Shown one piece after another: positions 45,453 to 56,269 of a stretch of 64,000 bases of DNA (within the stretch, counting starts at the first letter, position 1; the number at the start of each line of letters is the position of its first letter). The stretch covers positions 62,001-126,000 of the forward strand of contig NZ_PKDG01000049.1 in NCBI RefSeq assembly GCF_002863005.1, given 5' to 3'. The position numbers and the translations under genes are program-made. Under the pieces are notes generated by a model. The model saw only the letters and a program-made list of their open reading frames with translations, searched no databases and had not been told where the DNA came from. Origin of the DNA: Pseudoxanthomonas sp. GTDB taxonomy: Bacteria > Pseudomonadota > Gammaproteobacteria > Xanthomonadales > Xanthomonadaceae.

Positions 45453-46265
45453 TCAATCCAGCGGCCGAACCTTGCGAGAGTTCCGCGCCATCAGGCCCAT
45501 CGCCATGCGGTGCGGCAGCAGCTTCACGAGTGCATGCATCCACCGGTAGCGCCAGCCGGGAATCACCAGGATGTCGCCGCGCTCGTTGCCCTCTATGCCT
45601 TCGCGAGCCACGTCCTTCGCCTGCAGCCACAGGGCCGGCGACACCCGCATGCGCGACCGGGTGCCGGTGACATCGTGGAACTCGGAATAGGTGAAGCCGG
45701 GGCATAGCGCAGTGACGTGAACGCCACGGTCGGTGTTCTCAAGCGCCATCGCCTCGCTGAACTTCAGCAGGAAGCTCTTCGCAGGCGCGTACAGCGTCTG
45801 CCCCTCGGCCGCCGGCATCAGCGCCGCGAACGAGGCGACGTTGAGGATGCGGCCCTGCCCGGAGGCGCGGATGGAGGGCAGCAGCCGCCATGTCAGGTCG
45901 CAGACGGCCGTTACCATCACCTGCAGGAAGGCTGCATGTGCGCTCCAGTCATTGCTGCGATACCGCCCCGGCATGCCGTAGCCTGCGTTGTTGACCAGGA
46001 TGCGGACCTGCACGTCCCGCCGTTCGAGTTCGGCGACCAGGGCTGCTGGCGCGTCCGGTTCCGCCAAGTCGGCCGCGACCACTTCCACGGCGACCTGCGC
46101 CCGCAGTTCCGCGGCCAACGCCTGCAGCCGTTCCGCGCGGCGCGCAGTCAGCACCAGCGGTACGCCGCGTCGCGCGTACTCGCGCGCGATCTGTTCGCCG
46201 ATGCCGCTGGAGGCACCGGTGACCAGGGCGTAACCCGCGGTGCGGGCAGGGGAGACGTCGGGCAT
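45453..46265 (-). CDS. Short-chain dehydrogenase/reductase
   Basis: An NAD(P)-dependent oxidoreductase of about 270 residues with the classical SDR motifs: TGASSGIG (near residue 14), NNAG, Ser in NVASFAA and YxxxK as YAPAKSF. The C-terminal hydrophobic stretch RWMHALVKLLPHRMAMG resembles the DltE/SDR-a group that associates with membranes. Substrate unknown. The ATG at 46265 follows AGGACCCGAC; the ATG at 46280 has no Shine-Dalgarno. Divergent from tpiA. Confidence 0.88.
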   Translation of the reverse strand: MPDVSPARTAGYALVTGASSGIGEQIAREYARRGVPLVLTARRAERLQALAAELRAQVAVEVVAADLAEPDAPAALVAELERRDVQVRILVNNAGYGMPGRYRSNDWSAHAAFLQVMVTAVCDLTWRLLPSIRASGQGRILNVASFAALMPAAEGQTLYAPAKSFLLKFSEAMALENTDRGVHVTALCPGFTYSEFHDVTGTRSRMRVSPALWLQAKDVAREGIEGNERGDILVIPGWRYRWMHALVKLLPHRMAMGLMARNSRKVRPLD

Positions 46266-46337
46266 GTCGGGTCCTGGCATGAGGGCGCGGAGGCGGCCAC
46301 GATAGCGCGGCAGGTAGGTGTGCTGGACAACATCGGC

Positions 46338-46343
46338 TAGACT
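46338..46343 (+). promoter_or_regulatory. Candidate -10 box of tpiA
   Basis: TAGACT followed by GCGCGA, 31 bases before the tpiA ATG. The -35 position reads TAGGTG, a poor match. Confidence 0.4.
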
Positions 46344-46374
46344 GCGCGACCCGAACTGGACAGGAATTGGTCTT

Positions 46375-47133
46375 ATGCGTCGCAAGCTCGTGGCCGGCAA
46401 CTGGAAGCTCCATGGCACTCGTGGTTTCGCGACGGCGCTGATGGACGAACTGGTCGCAGGCCTGCCGCTGGACGGCGTGGACCTGCTGATCCTTCCCCCG
46501 CTCCCCTACCTGGGCGAGCTCATCGAGGACTACGGCGACCGCGGCGTGGCATTCGGCGCCCAGGACGTCAGCAGCAACGAAAAAGGCGCCTATACCGGCG
46601 AGGTATCGGCCTCCATGCTGGTCGACGTGGGCGCCCGGTATGGACTGGTGGGGCATTCCGAGCGCAGGCAGTACCACGATGAAAGCAGTGAGTTCGTGGC
46701 GAAGAAGTTCGTCGCGGCCAAGGGCGCAGGCCTGGTTCCGGTGCTGTGCGTGGGTGAGACCGACCAGCAGCGGAGGGACGGGCAGACCGAGTTCCGGATC
46801 CAGAAACAGCTGCAGGCCGTGTTCGACCTGGCCGGTCCGCAGGCGTTCGACGGCGCCGTCATCGCGTACGAGCCGGTCTGGGCCATCGGTACCGGCCTGA
46901 CGGCCACCCCGGCCCAGGCCCAGGCGGTGCATGCGTTCATCCGTGGCGAAGTCGCCGCGCGCGATGCTAGAATCGCCGGCTCGCTGCTCCTTCTGTACGG
47001 CGGCAGCGTGAAGCCCGACAACGCCGCGGAACTGTTCTCGCAGCCCGATGTCGATGGAGGGCTGGTCGGCGGCGCTTCCCTGGTCGCCAAGGATTTCCTG
47101 GCCATCGCGCGAGCGGCGGCCGGTCGGGGATGA
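46375..47133 (+). CDS. tpiA: Triosephosphate isomerase
   Basis: Interconverts DHAP and glyceraldehyde-3-phosphate. The 252-residue TIM barrel has Lys in AGNWKLHG, catalytic His in GLVGHSERR and catalytic Glu in AYEPVWAIGTG (near 165), plus GGSVKPDN. The ATG at 46375 gives the family N-terminus MRRKLVAGNWK with AGGA upstream. The stop lies inside a hairpin (47118-47150). Confidence 0.98.
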   Translation: MRRKLVAGNWKLHGTRGFATALMDELVAGLPLDGVDLLILPPLPYLGELIEDYGDRGVAFGAQDVSSNEKGAYTGEVSASMLVDVGARYGLVGHSERRQYHDESSEFVAKKFVAAKGAGLVPVLCVGETDQQRRDGQTEFRIQKQLQAVFDLAGPQAFDGAVIAYEPVWAIGTGLTATPAQAQAVHAFIRGEVAARDARIAGSLLLLYGGSVKPDNAAELFSQPDVDGGLVGGASLVAKDFLAIARAAAGRG

Positions 47134-47150
47134 CCCCGGCACGACCGGCC
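47118..47150 (+). terminator. Hairpin spanning the tpiA stop codon
   Basis: GGCCGGTCG (47118-47126) pairs with CGACCGGCC (47142-47150), with an inner GGG/CCC pairing around the TGA stop (47131-47133). No T-run follows. It may reduce read-through into secG or protect the tpiA mRNA end. Confidence 0.4.
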
Positions 47151-47191
47151 CAACGGGGCCGGACGACTCAACCGGTTGAGACTGATTCCAA

Positions 47192-47638
47192 ATGTGGATG
47201 TTGATCCTGAATGTGGTGTACGTGCTGGTGGCCATCGCCATCATCGCGTTGGTGCTGATGCAGCGCGGTTCCGGCGCTCAGGCGGGCTCGGGATTCGGCG
47301 GGGGTGCGTCCGGTACCGTGTTTGGTGCGCGCGGCGCATCCAATTTCCTGTCCAAGAGCACCAAGTGGCTGGCCATCACGTTTTTCGGCATCAGCCTGTT
47401 CATGGCGTGGTACGCGACCCATAGCGCGCGCCCAACCACGCAGCAGAACCTCGGCGTGATGTCCGACCTGCCGGCCGCGCCCGCCGCGCCGGTGGGCGAA
47501 CTTCCCAAGCCGTCGACCGTACCGAGCACGCCGATCCAGCCGACGCCCGCCGCGCCGGCCAACAGCGTGCCGGCCGCGCCGCAGGAAACGGCACCGGCGA
47601 CGGAAACGCCTCCCGCGACACCGCCGCAAGGCGGCTGA
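47192..47638 (+). CDS. secG: Preprotein translocase subunit SecG
   Basis: Accessory subunit of the SecYEG channel. The 148-residue protein has two transmembrane helices (about 2-22 and 54-74) flanking the conserved QRGSGAQAGSGFGGGASGTVFG loop region, of which GSGAQAGSG is the clearest part. A Pro/Ala-rich C-terminal tail of about 60 residues is longer than in E. coli SecG (110 residues). ATG at 47192; the ATG at 47198 is the alternative. The tpiA-secG-tRNA-Leu-nuo order is the common gammaproteobacterial one. A 14-base palindrome (CTCAACCGGTTGAG, 47167-47180) lies just upstream. Confidence 0.95.
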   Translation: MWMLILNVVYVLVAIAIIALVLMQRGSGAQAGSGFGGGASGTVFGARGASNFLSKSTKWLAITFFGISLFMAWYATHSARPTTQQNLGVMSDLPAAPAAPVGELPKPSTVPSTPIQPTPAAPANSVPAAPQETAPATETPPATPPQGG

Positions 47639-47645
47639 GCGCGGA

Positions 47646-47651
47646 TACAAT
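47646..47651 (+). promoter_or_regulatory. -10 box of tRNA-Leu
   Basis: TACAAT eight bases after the secG stop, about 35 bases before the tRNA. No good -35 is visible, so co-transcription with secG is possible. Confidence 0.45.
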
Positions 47652-47685
47652 GGCGGGGCGCCGAGCGCATCGCACGAAGTTCAAA

Positions 47686-47770
47686 GCCCAGGTGGCGGAA
47701 TTGGTAGACGCACTACCTTGAGGTGGTAGCGGCGAAAGTCGTAGGGGTTCGAGTCCCCTCTTGGGCACCA
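47686..47770 (+). tRNA. tRNA-Leu, anticodon GAG
   Basis: An 85-base class II tRNA with encoded CCA. The acceptor stem GCCCAGG pairs with the 3' end TTGGGC (one G-T). The anticodon stem CTACC/GGTAG holds the loop TTGAGGT, anticodon GAG at 47720-47722. The variable arm and GGTTCGAGTCC T-arm are present. It reads CUC and, by wobble, CUU leucine codons. Confidence 0.97.
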
Positions 47771-47806
47771 ACAGGGCGGGTCGGCGGCAACGTCGCTCCC
47801 GCCTCG

Positions 47807-47834
47807 AAAAAACCCGCCTTCCGGCGGGTTTTTT
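47807..47834 (+). terminator. Strong intrinsic terminator after tRNA-Leu
   Basis: AAAAAACCCGCC (47807-47818) pairs with GGCGGGTTTTTT (47823-47834) around TTCC, followed by CTTTT. A 12-base stem with flanking A- and T-runs, a classic Rho-independent terminator that could work in both directions. It separates the tRNA from the nuo operon. Confidence 0.92.
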
Positions 47835-47869
47835 CTTTTGGCGATGGCGGCGATGCGTGCCGGTAATCG

Positions 47870-47899
47870 TTTACTAGCGAGTTCACGAACCGTTACAAT
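47870..47899 (+). promoter_or_regulatory. Promoter of the nuo operon
   Basis: TTTACT (47870-47875), 18-base spacer, TACAAT (47894-47899). It lies directly after the tRNA-Leu terminator and predicts transcription starting near 47906, leaving a leader of about 170 bases before nuoA. Confidence 0.6.
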
Positions 47900-47909
47900 C
47901 CCGCCGATT

Positions 47910-48058
47910 CATCGGGCGCCCGGTACGTGTTGCGGAAGGGCTCCCGCGGAAGGTGGGCCCGATGGTCGCATCGACGGGTCGCTCGCGGCGAAGGCCGCTG
48001 GCGGGCGATGCGAGCCCCATTCATGCCGCGCCGCGTCCTGCGCGCCGGCGGATAGGAC
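47910..48058 (+). promoter_or_regulatory. Structured 5' leader of the nuo operon (uncharacterised)
   Basis: Three consecutive helices fit this non-coding leader. Helix A: CATCGGGC (47910-47917) with GCCCGATG (47957-47964), holding an inner GCGG/CCGC hairpin. Helix B: TCGCATCG (47966-47973) with CGATGCGA (48006-48013), holding GCGGC-GAAG-GCCGC (47985-47998). Helix C: GTCCT (48035-48039) with AGGAC (48054-48058), just upstream of the nuoA GTG. A and B are one base apart and could stack. GCGGAAGG occurs twice (47932 and 47946). It could be a regulatory RNA, protein site or only a GC-rich fold; no known riboswitch was recognised. Confidence 0.4.
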
Positions 48059-48074
48059 AAGACGAGACAAGCGA

Positions 48075-48421
48075 GTGCTGGCCAACTACCTGCCCACCCT
48101 GTTGTTCCTGATCGTCGCCACCGGCATCGGCATCGCGCTGATGGTGGCCGGTCGCTTCCTCGGCCCGCGTCGTCCCGACGCCCAGAAGCTCTCCCCGTAC
48201 GAATGCGGCTTCGAGGCTTTCGAAGACGCGCGCATGAAGTTCGACGTGCGCTACTACCTGATCGCCATCCAGTTCATCGTGTTCGATCTGGAAATCATCT
48301 TCATTGTTCCGTGGACGCTGGTGTTCCAGGAGCTGGGTCCGCGTGCGCTGGTCACGATGGGCCTGTTCGTGGGCATGCTGTTCCTCGGCTTCGTTTACGT
48401 TTGGAAGAAGGGAGCGCTCGA

Positions 48422-48431
<10 letters not shown>
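48075..48431 (+). CDS. nuoA: NADH-quinone oxidoreductase subunit A
   Basis: Small membrane subunit of complex I beside the quinone site. 118 residues with three transmembrane helices and the conserved YECGFEAF and [18 protein letters not shown] segments. The start is GTG at 48075 ([10 protein letters not shown]), the only suitable start in the family position. The last ten bases overlap the start of nuoB. Confidence 0.97.
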
Positions 48432-48976
<545 letters not shown>

Positions 48977-49021
48977 TTCCTGCTTTCCCCTGACATCCTC
49001 CTCCAGAGCACGCCACGCCCC

Positions 49022-49747
49022 ATGGCAGAGCAAGCTGCAAACTTCACCGACCAGTTGCGCGCCCGTTTCGCGGACGCCACGGTCAGCGTGGCCGAGCCGC
49101 GCGGCGAAATCACCCTGGAAGTGCCGTCGGCATCGTGGCACGCCGTCGCGCTCGCGCTCCGCGACGAATTCGGCTTCGAGCAGGCCGTCGACATCAGCGG
49201 CGTGGACTACCTGGGTTACGGCAGCGCCGAGTGGGATACCGCGGACGTGTCGTCCGAGGGCTTCAGCCGCGGCGTCGAAGGCTTCGGCCCGGGTCGCTTC
49301 AGCTGGGAACAGCGTCCGCGCGACGCCGCGCGTCCGAACCGTTTCGCCGTCGTGCTGCACCTGCTGTCGTACCAGCACAACCGTCGTGTCCGCGTGCGCT
49401 GCTTCGCGCCCGACGATGGCCTGCCGGTGGTGGCATCGGTGTCCGATGTGTGGCCGGGCCTCAACTGGTTCGAGCGCGAGGCGTTCGACCTGTACGGCAT
49501 CATCTTCGAAGGCCATCCTGACCTGCGCCGCATCCTGACCGACTACGGGTTCGTCGGCCATCCGTTCCGCAAGGACTTCCCGCTGATCGGCAACGTCGAA
49601 GTCCGCTACGACGAAGAGAAGAAGCGCGTCGTGTACGAGCCGGTCACTTCGGTCGAGCCGCGCGTCGGCGTGCCGCGCGTGATCCGCGACGACGCGCGCT
49701 ACCAGACCGCCGCCGGCGAAGCCGCCGCGCGTGAGGGCAAGGCATGA
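49022..49747 (+). CDS. nuoC: NADH-quinone oxidoreductase subunit C
   Basis: Peripheral-arm subunit without cofactor. 241 residues, separate from nuoD (not fused as in E. coli). The 30-kDa subunit signature ERExxDxxGxxF is present as [20 protein letters not shown], followed by [16 protein letters not shown]-terminal extension rich in Ala/Arg/Glu follows. The TGA overlaps the nuoD ATG. Confidence 0.97.
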   Translation: MAEQAANFTDQLRARFADATVSVAEPRGEITLEVPSASWHAVALALRDEFGFEQAVDISGVDYLGYGSAEWDTADVSSEGFSRGVEGFGPGRFSWEQRPRDAARPNRFAVVLHLLSYQHNRRVRVRCFAPDDGLPVVASVSDVWPGLNWFEREAFDLYGIIFEGHPDLRRILTDYGFVGHPFRKDFPLIGNVEVRYDEEKKRVVYEPVTSVEPRVGVPRVIRDDARYQTAAGEAAAREGKA

Positions 49748-51048
49748 GCAATCCGCAATCCGGCGCCGCGTTCGCCAGCAATCCTGCCGAAGCCAGGCAG
49801 GAAATCCGCAACTACACGCTGAACTTCGGTCCGCAGCATCCGGCCGCGCACGGCGTGCTGCGCCTGATCCTGGAAATGGACGGCGAGACCATCGTCCGCG
49901 CCGATCCGCACGTGGGCCTGCTGCACCGGGGCACCGAGAAGCTGGCCGAATCCAAGCCGTTCAACCAGTCGATCGGCTACATGGACCGCCTCGACTACGT
50001 CTCGATGATGTGCAACGAGCACGCGTACGTGCGCGCCATCGAGACCCTGATGGGCATCGAGGCGCCGGAGCGCGCGCAGTACATCCGCACGATGTACGAC
50101 GAGATCACCCGCATCCTGAACCACCTGATGTGGATCGGGTCCAATGCGCTCGATCTCGGCGCGATGGCGGTCATGCTGTATGCGTTCCGCGAGCGCGAAG
50201 AGCTGATGGACTGCTACGAAGCGGTCAGCGGCGCACGCATGCATGCGGCGTACTACCGTCCGGGCGGCGTGTACCGCGACCTGCCGGACCATATGCCGAA
50301 GTACAAGGAGTCGCCCTGGCGCAAGGGCAAGGCGCTCAAGCAGTTCAACCAGGCGCGTGAAGGGTCGCTGCTCGACTTCCTGGAAGACTTCACCAACGAA
50401 TTCCCGAAGCGCGTCGACGAATACGAGACGCTGCTGACCGACAACCGCATCTGGAAGCAGCGCACGGTGGGCATCGGCGTGGTCGCGCCCGAACAGGCGC
50501 GCGCCTGGGGCATGACCGGCGCGATGCTGCGTGGTTCGGGCATCGCATGGGACCTGCGCAAGAAGCAGCCTTACGCGAAGTACGACGCGGTCGATTTCGA
50601 CATCCCCGTCGGCGTCAATGGCGACTGCTACGACCGCTACCTGGTCCGTGTGGCCGAGATGCGCCAGTCCAACCGCATCATCCAGCAGTGCGTGAAGTGG
50701 CTGAAGGCCAACCCCGGCCCGGTCATGGTGCAGAACTTCAAGGTCGCGCCTCCCTCCCGCGAGGAGATGAAGGACGACATGGAAGCGCTGATCCACCACT
50801 TCAAGCTCTTCAGCGAAGGTTACTGCGTGCCGGCCGGCGAAACCTACGCCGCGGTCGAAGCGCCGAAGGGCGAATTCGGCTGCTACCTGGTCTCCGATGG
50901 TGCCAACAAGCCGTTCCGCGTGAAGCTGCGCGCGCCGGGTTTCGCGCACCTGTCCTCGATGGACGAGATCGTGCGCGGCCACATGCTCCCCGACGTCGTC
51001 GCGATGATCGGTACCTATGATCTTGTCTTTGGTGAGGTGGACCGATGA
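49744..51048 (+). CDS. nuoD: NADH-quinone oxidoreductase subunit D
   Basis: Forms the quinone-binding cavity with NuoB. 434 residues. Key motifs: [37 protein letters not shown] and the C-terminal [22 protein letters not shown]. Overlaps its neighbours by ATGA at both ends. Confidence 0.98.
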   Translation: MSNPQSGAAFASNPAEARQEIRNYTLNFGPQHPAAHGVLRLILEMDGETIVRADPHVGLLHRGTEKLAESKPFNQSIGYMDRLDYVSMMCNEHAYVRAIETLMGIEAPERAQYIRTMYDEITRILNHLMWIGSNALDLGAMAVMLYAFREREELMDCYEAVSGARMHAAYYRPGGVYRDLPDHMPKYKESPWRKGKALKQFNQAREGSLLDFLEDFTNEFPKRVDEYETLLTDNRIWKQRTVGIGVVAPEQARAWGMTGAMLRGSGIAWDLRKKQPYAKYDAVDFDIPVGVNGDCYDRYLVRVAEMRQSNRIIQQCVKWLKANPGPVMVQNFKVAPPSREEMKDDMEALIHHFKLFSEGYCVPAGETYAAVEAPKGEFGCYLVSDGANKPFRVKLRAPGFAHLSSMDEIVRGHMLPDVVAMIGTYDLVFGEVDR

Positions 51049-51572
51049 GGGCCACGGGTAATTTCGAAGCGGCGCAGAACGTCGATCCGCTGGTGGCGTT
51101 GAGCGACGAGACGCGCGCGCACATCGATCATTGGCTGACCAAGTTCCCGCCGGACCGCAAGCGCTCGGCGGTGCTGCAGGGCCTGCATGCCGCGCAGGAG
51201 CAGAACCAGGGCTGGCTGACCGACGAGCTGATCGCCGCCGTCGCCAAGTACCTCGACCTGCCGCCGGTGTGGGCGTACGAGGTCGCCAGCTTCTACTCGA
51301 TGTTCGAGACCGAGAAGGTCGGCCGCAACAATGTCGCCTTCTGCACCAACATCAGCTGCTGGCTCAACGGCGCCGAGGACCTGGTCGCTCACGCGGAGAA
51401 GAAGCTCGGCTGCCGGCTGGGCGAATCCACGGCCGACGGCCGCGTCTACCTGAAGCGCGAAGAAGAGTGCGTGGCCGCCTGCTGCGGCGCGCCGGTCGTG
51501 GTCATCAACGGCCATTACCACGAGAAGCTGACGCCGGCGAAGGTCGACGAGCTGCTGGACGGGCTGGAGTAA
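51045..51572 (+). CDS. nuoE: NADH-quinone oxidoreductase subunit E
   Basis: Thioredoxin-like subunit with the [2Fe-2S] cluster N1a. 175 residues. Cysteines are in [11 protein letters not shown] (where many homologues have C-x4-C) and [17 protein letters not shown]. The first cluster motif shows only one Cys in the visible segment CTNISCW, giving C-x4-C as CTNISC. Coupled to nuoD; nuoF follows after four bases. Confidence 0.97.
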   Translation: MRATGNFEAAQNVDPLVALSDETRAHIDHWLTKFPPDRKRSAVLQGLHAAQEQNQGWLTDELIAAVAKYLDLPPVWAYEVASFYSMFETEKVGRNNVAFCTNISCWLNGAEDLVAHAEKKLGCRLGESTADGRVYLKREEECVAACCGAPVVVINGHYHEKLTPAKVDELLDGLE

Positions 51573-51576
51573 GCGC

Positions 51577-52947
51577 ATGGCAGGCCATTCACACTATTCC
51601 GAAGGCTACGGCCCGGTCGGTCCTGCTCCGAAGGAGCACCAGGCCGTCTACACCACGCTGCATTTCGACAAGCCGTGGTCGTACGAGAACTACCTGAAGA
51701 CCGGCGGGTACTCCGCGCTGCGCCGGATCATCGAAGAGAGGATCCCGCCGGCCGACGTCGTCGAGATGGTCAAGCAGTCCGGCCTGCGCGGCCGCGGCGG
51801 CGCCGGCTTCCCGACCGGCCTGAAGTGGAGCTTCATGCCGAAGGGCGACATGCAGAAGTACATCCTCTGCAACTCGGACGAATCCGAGCCGGGCACCGCC
51901 AAGGACCGCGACATCCTGCGCTACAACCCGCATGCGGTGATCGAGGGCATGGCGATCGCCTGCTACGCCACCGGTTCGACGGTGGGCTACAACTACCTGC
52001 GCGGCGAGTTCCATCACGAGCCCTTCGAGCATCTGGAGGAAGCCACCGCCGAGGCCTACAAGCACGGCTGGCTGGGCAAGAACATCCTCGGCTCCGGCGT
52101 GGATATCGACCTGTACAACGCGCTCGGCGCGGGCGCCTACATCTGCGGTGAAGAAACCGCGTTGATGGAGTCGCTGGAAGGCAAGAAGGGCCAGCCGCGC
52201 TTCAAGCCGCCGTTCCCGGCCAACTTCGGCCTGTACGGCAAGCCCACCACGATCAACAACACCGAGACCTACGCCTCGGTGCCCGCCATCGTGCGCAACG
52301 GCGCCGAGTGGTTCATGAACTTGGGCAAGCCCAACAACGGCGGCTGCAAGATCTTCTCGGTCTCTGGCCATGTGGCGAAGCCGGGCAACCATGAGATCCG
52401 TTTGGGCACCTCGTTCGCCGAGCTGCTCGAGCTGTGCGGCGGCATGCGCGAAGGCCGCAAGCTCAAGGCGGTCATCCCGGGCGGCTCCTCGATGCCGGTG
52501 CTGCCGGGCGAGGTGATGATGGGCCTGACGATGGACTACGACAGCATCCAGAAGGCCGGTTCCGGCCTGGGTTCGGGTGCCGTCGTGGTGATGGACGACA
52601 CCACCTGCATGGTGCGTGCGTGCCAGCGCATCGCGCGCTTTTATTACAAGGAAAGCTGCGGCCAGTGCACGCCGTGCCGCGAAGGCACCGGCTGGATGTA
52701 CCGCATGCTGACCCGCGTGGCCGAGCACAAGGCCACGATCGAGGACCTGCAGACGCTGCGCGCGGCGGCGGGCCAGATCGAAGGCCACACCATCTGCGCG
52801 TTCGGCGAAGCCGCGGCGTGGCCCGTGCAGGGCATGCTGCGACACTTCTGGCACGAATTCGAATACGCGATCGTCAACAAGCGTTTCCTCGTCGACGACG
52901 AGCGAGACGGCAAGGTCGTCCGTTCCAACCTGGAGGTGGCCGCGTGA
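51577..52947 (+). CDS. nuoF: NADH-quinone oxidoreductase subunit F
   Basis: Entry point for electrons: binds NADH, FMN and [4Fe-4S] cluster N3. 456 residues. FMN/NADH loops [18 protein letters not shown] and [13 protein letters not shown]; cluster Cys in [12 protein letters not shown] and [10 protein letters not shown]. The His-rich N-terminus ([10 protein letters not shown]) is short and variable. TGA overlaps the nuoG GTG. Confidence 0.98.
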   Translation: MAGHSHYSEGYGPVGPAPKEHQAVYTTLHFDKPWSYENYLKTGGYSALRRIIEERIPPADVVEMVKQSGLRGRGGAGFPTGLKWSFMPKGDMQKYILCNSDESEPGTAKDRDILRYNPHAVIEGMAIACYATGSTVGYNYLRGEFHHEPFEHLEEATAEAYKHGWLGKNILGSGVDIDLYNALGAGAYICGEETALMESLEGKKGQPRFKPPFPANFGLYGKPTTINNTETYASVPAIVRNGAEWFMNLGKPNNGGCKIFSVSGHVAKPGNHEIRLGTSFAELLELCGGMREGRKLKAVIPGGSSMPVLPGEVMMGLTMDYDSIQKAGSGLGSGAVVVMDDTTCMVRACQRIARFYYKESCGQCTPCREGTGWMYRMLTRVAEHKATIEDLQTLRAAAGQIEGHTICAFGEAAAWPVQGMLRHFWHEFEYAIVNKRFLVDDERDGKVVRSNLEVAA

Positions 52948-55178
52948 GTGCGCAGCCCGTGAATCCCAACCTGCCGCCGGACCACGTCACCGTCTTCATC
53001 GACGGGCAGGAGCTGGCCGCGCCCAAGGGTTCGATGATCATCCAGGCCGCCGACAAGGCCGGCATCCCGATCCCGCGCTTCTGCTACCACGAGAAGCTGC
53101 CGATCGCGGCCAACTGCCGCATGTGCCTGGTGGAAGTCGAGAAGATGCCGAAGCCGGCACCGGCCTGCGCCACGCCGGTGATGGACGGCATGAAGATCGC
53201 CACGCGCAGCGACAAGGCGTTGAAGTCGCAGCGCAACGTGATGGAATTCCTGCTCATCAACCATCCGCTGGACTGCCCGATCTGCGACCAGGGCGGCGAA
53301 TGCGAGCTGCAGGACCTGTCGCTGGGCTACGGCCGTTCGGTCAGCCGCTTCCAGGAACGCAAGCGCGTGGTGCCGGACGAGGACATCGGTCCGCTGGTCG
53401 CCACCGAGATGACCCGTTGCATCCAGTGCACGCGCTGCGTGCGCTTCACCGCGGACGTCGCCGGCACGTACGAGCTGGGCGGCATGTACCGTGGCGAGAA
53501 CCTGCAGATCGGCACCTACGACGGCAAGCCGCTGACCACCGAAATTTCCGGCAACGTCATCGACGTCTGCCCGGTGGGCGCGCTGACCAACAAGGTGTTC
53601 CAGTTCCGCGCCCGTCCGTGGGAACTGATTGCGCGCGAATCCATCGGCTTCCATGACGCGATGGGCTCCAACGTGTTCTATCACTCGCGCCGCGGCCAGG
53701 TGCTGCGCACCGTTCCGCGCGAGAACGAAGCCGTCAACGAATGCTGGTTGTCGGATCGCGACCGTTATTCGCACCAGGGCCTCTATGCCGACGACCGCGC
53801 GGTGAAGCCGCTGCAGAAGGTCGATGGCGAGTGGCGCGAGGTCTCCTGGGCCGAGGGCCTGTCCGCCGCCGCCGAGATCCTGCGCGCGAACCGCGGCGAC
53901 AGCCTGGGCGTGCTGGTGCACCCGGCGGTGTCTAACGAGGAGGGCGGCCTGTTGGCGAAGCTGGCCGAAGGGCTCGGTACCGGCAACCTGGACCACCGCA
54001 TCAACAACCGCGATTTCTCCGATGGCGCCGTCGCCGAACCGTTCGCGCTGCCGCTGGCGGAGATCGAGCAGGCCGATGTCATCGTGTTGTTCGGCACCAA
54101 CATCCGCCACGAGTTGCCGCTGCTGCACCAGCGCATCCGCAAGGCCGTCCGCAAGGGGGCCAAGGTGCATGCGGTCAATCCGGTCGATTTCGATTTCGCA
54201 TTCAGCCTGGCCGGGAAGCACATCGTCGCGCCGTCGCAGCTCGGTGGCGTGCTCAATGACGCTGCGCTGCGCGACGTCGCCAAGGCCGCCAACCGCGCCG
54301 TCGTGATCGTCGGTGGCATGGTCGAGAACCATCCGCAGGCCGCTGCGCTGCGCGGTGCCGCAGCCGATTTCGCTGCCGCGACCGGCGCCTCGCTGTGCCG
54401 CATCCCCCAGGGTGCGAACGCGGTAGGCCTCGCGCGCCAGGGTGTGCTGCCGAGCGCCCGCGACGTGGCCGGCATGTTCGCCGAGCCGCGCAACGCCTAC
54501 GTCATCTACGGCATCGAACCGGGCCTGGATTTTGCCGATACGCCGGCTGCCACCAAGGCGCTGGCCTCGTCGAAGGTCGTGGCGTTCAGCCACTTCGCCT
54601 GCAAGTCCACGCGCGATGTGGCCGACGTGATCCTGCCGATCGGTCTGTTGCCTGAAATCGACGCGACGCTGACCAACTTGGACGGCAAGGACCAGCGCAC
54701 GCAAGCCGCCGGCAAGCTGCCTGGCGAGGCGCGTGATGGCTGGAAGGTGCTCCGCGCCCTCGGTGGCGAGCTGCAGCTGGCCGGTTTCGAGTTCACCGAC
54801 ATCGCGGGCGCGCGGGCAGCCATCGCCGGCACCAGGACGGTTGCCATGGCGAAGTCCGCCGCGCCGGACGCCGCTGGCCAAGGCCTGGAACTGGCCGTCA
54901 CCGCAGCGATCTACCGCACCGACGGGACGGTCCGTCGTGCCGAAGCGCTGCAGGCGCATCCGCTGAACGTCGGCGACCGCATCGTGCTGAATCCCGCCGA
55001 TGCGCAGGCCGCCGGCGTCGCCGAGGGTCAGGTCGCCAAGGTCGGCAATGGCATCGGCACGGCCTCGCTGCCGGTGGTGGTGGACGCCCGCGTGGCCGCG
55101 GGTGCCGCCTGGATCGAGAGCGGCTACGGTGCCACGGCACCGTTGGGCGCCGGACGCGTCACGGTGGTGAGCGCATGA
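52944..55178 (+). CDS. nuoG: NADH-quinone oxidoreductase subunit G
   Basis: Largest peripheral-arm subunit, a molybdopterin-oxidoreductase relative. 744 residues. The N-terminal [2Fe-2S] ferredoxin has [33 protein letters not shown] and [10 protein letters not shown] with later CPVGAL hold the [4Fe-4S] clusters. The extra N7 cluster of E. coli was not recognised. The start is GTG (52944) overlapping the nuoF stop, with a strong GGAGGTGG eleven bases upstream. Confidence 0.97.
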   Translation: MSAQPVNPNLPPDHVTVFIDGQELAAPKGSMIIQAADKAGIPIPRFCYHEKLPIAANCRMCLVEVEKMPKPAPACATPVMDGMKIATRSDKALKSQRNVMEFLLINHPLDCPICDQGGECELQDLSLGYGRSVSRFQERKRVVPDEDIGPLVATEMTRCIQCTRCVRFTADVAGTYELGGMYRGENLQIGTYDGKPLTTEISGNVIDVCPVGALTNKVFQFRARPWELIARESIGFHDAMGSNVFYHSRRGQVLRTVPRENEAVNECWLSDRDRYSHQGLYADDRAVKPLQKVDGEWREVSWAEGLSAAAEILRANRGDSLGVLVHPAVSNEEGGLLAKLAEGLGTGNLDHRINNRDFSDGAVAEPFALPLAEIEQADVIVLFGTNIRHELPLLHQRIRKAVRKGAKVHAVNPVDFDFAFSLAGKHIVAPSQLGGVLNDAALRDVAKAANRAVVIVGGMVENHPQAAALRGAAADFAAATGASLCRIPQGANAVGLARQGVLPSARDVAGMFAEPRNAYVIYGIEPGLDFADTPAATKALASSKVVAFSHFACKSTRDVADVILPIGLLPEIDATLTNLDGKDQRTQAAGKLPGEARDGWKVLRALGGELQLAGFEFTDIAGARAAIAGTRTVAMAKSAAPDAAGQGLELAVTAAIYRTDGTVRRAEALQAHPLNVGDRIVLNPADAQAAGVAEGQVAKVGNGIGTASLPVVVDARVAAGAAWIESGYGATAPLGAGRVTVVSA

Positions 55179-56266
55179 ATGAATTGCTGATCAACGCGGT
55201 CGGCCCGCTGCGCGAATGGTTCTTCGGGCTGGGCGACATCGGCATGGTGTTGTGGATCGTGCTGAAGATCCTGGCGATCGCCATGCCGGTGATCATCTCG
55301 GTCGCGTTCTACGTGGTCTGGGAGCGCAAGCTGATCGGCTGGATGCACGTGCGCCATGGCCCGATGTACGTGGGCATGGGCATCTTCCAGGCGTTCGCGG
55401 ACGTCTTCAAGCTGCTGTTCAAGGAAATCATCCAGCCCAGCAGCGCGCAGAAGACGATGTACATCCTGGCGCCGCTCATCACGCTGGCGCCGGCGTTCGC
55501 GGCGTGGGCGGTGGTGCCGTTCGATTACCAGCTGGTGCTGTCGAACGCCAATGCCGGCCTGCTGTACCTGCTGGCGATGACCTCGCTGGGCGTGTACGGC
55601 ATCATCATCGCGGGCTGGGCGTCGAATTCGAAGTACGCTTTCCTGGGTGCGATGCGCTCGGCCGCGCAGGTCGTCAGCTACGAAATCGCGATGGGCTTCG
55701 CGCTGGTGGGCGTGCTGATCGCCGCCGGCAGCCTGAACCTGACCGACATCGTCATGGCGCAGTCGGGCGACTCCGGCTTCTTCGAATGGTTCTGGCTGCC
55801 GCTGTTCCCGCTCTTCATCGTCTACTGGGTGTCCGGCGTCGCCGAAACCAACCGCTCGCCGTTCGACGTGGTCGAAGGCGAATCGGAAATCGTCGCCGGC
55901 CACATGGTCGAGTATTCGGGTGCGGCGTTCGCGCTGTTCTTCCTGGCCGAATACGCCAACATGATCCTGGTGAGCTTCCTGGTGTCGCTGTTCTTCCTCG
56001 GCGGCTGGCTCAGCCCGCTGCAGGGCTGGATCACGGCCGACGTGTCGCCCTGGATCAACTGGGTCTGGACCGGCGGCTGGCCGTGGCTGCTGCTGAAGGT
56101 GCTGTTCTTTGCCAGCGCCTACATCTGGTTCCGCGCCAGTTTCCCGCGTTACCGCTACGACCAGATCATGCGCCTGGGCTGGAAGGTGTTCATCCCGCTC
56201 ACGATCGTCTGGATCGCGGTGACGGCGTTGCTGGTGTTCTTCGGCGTGTTCGAGAAGGGTGTGTAA
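55175..56266 (+). CDS. nuoH: NADH-quinone oxidoreductase subunit H
   Basis: Membrane subunit linking the quinone chamber to the proton channels. 363 residues with about eight transmembrane helices. Signatures [32 protein letters not shown] and [24 protein letters not shown]. Start overlaps the nuoG stop (ATGA). Confidence 0.98.
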   Translation: MNELLINAVGPLREWFFGLGDIGMVLWIVLKILAIAMPVIISVAFYVVWERKLIGWMHVRHGPMYVGMGIFQAFADVFKLLFKEIIQPSSAQKTMYILAPLITLAPAFAAWAVVPFDYQLVLSNANAGLLYLLAMTSLGVYGIIIAGWASNSKYAFLGAMRSAAQVVSYEIAMGFALVGVLIAAGSLNLTDIVMAQSGDSGFFEWFWLPLFPLFIVYWVSGVAETNRSPFDVVEGESEIVAGHMVEYSGAAFALFFLAEYANMILVSFLVSLFFLGGWLSPLQGWITADVSPWINWVWTGGWPWLLLKVLFFASAYIWFRASFPRYRYDQIMRLGWKVFIPLTIVWIAVTALLVFFGVFEKGV

Positions 56267-56269
56267 GAC

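Noticed and set aside
52644-54959. Long minus-strand frame opposite nuoF and nuoG
   Set aside because: No domain, His/Arg/Gln-rich, fully antisense to conserved complex I genes.
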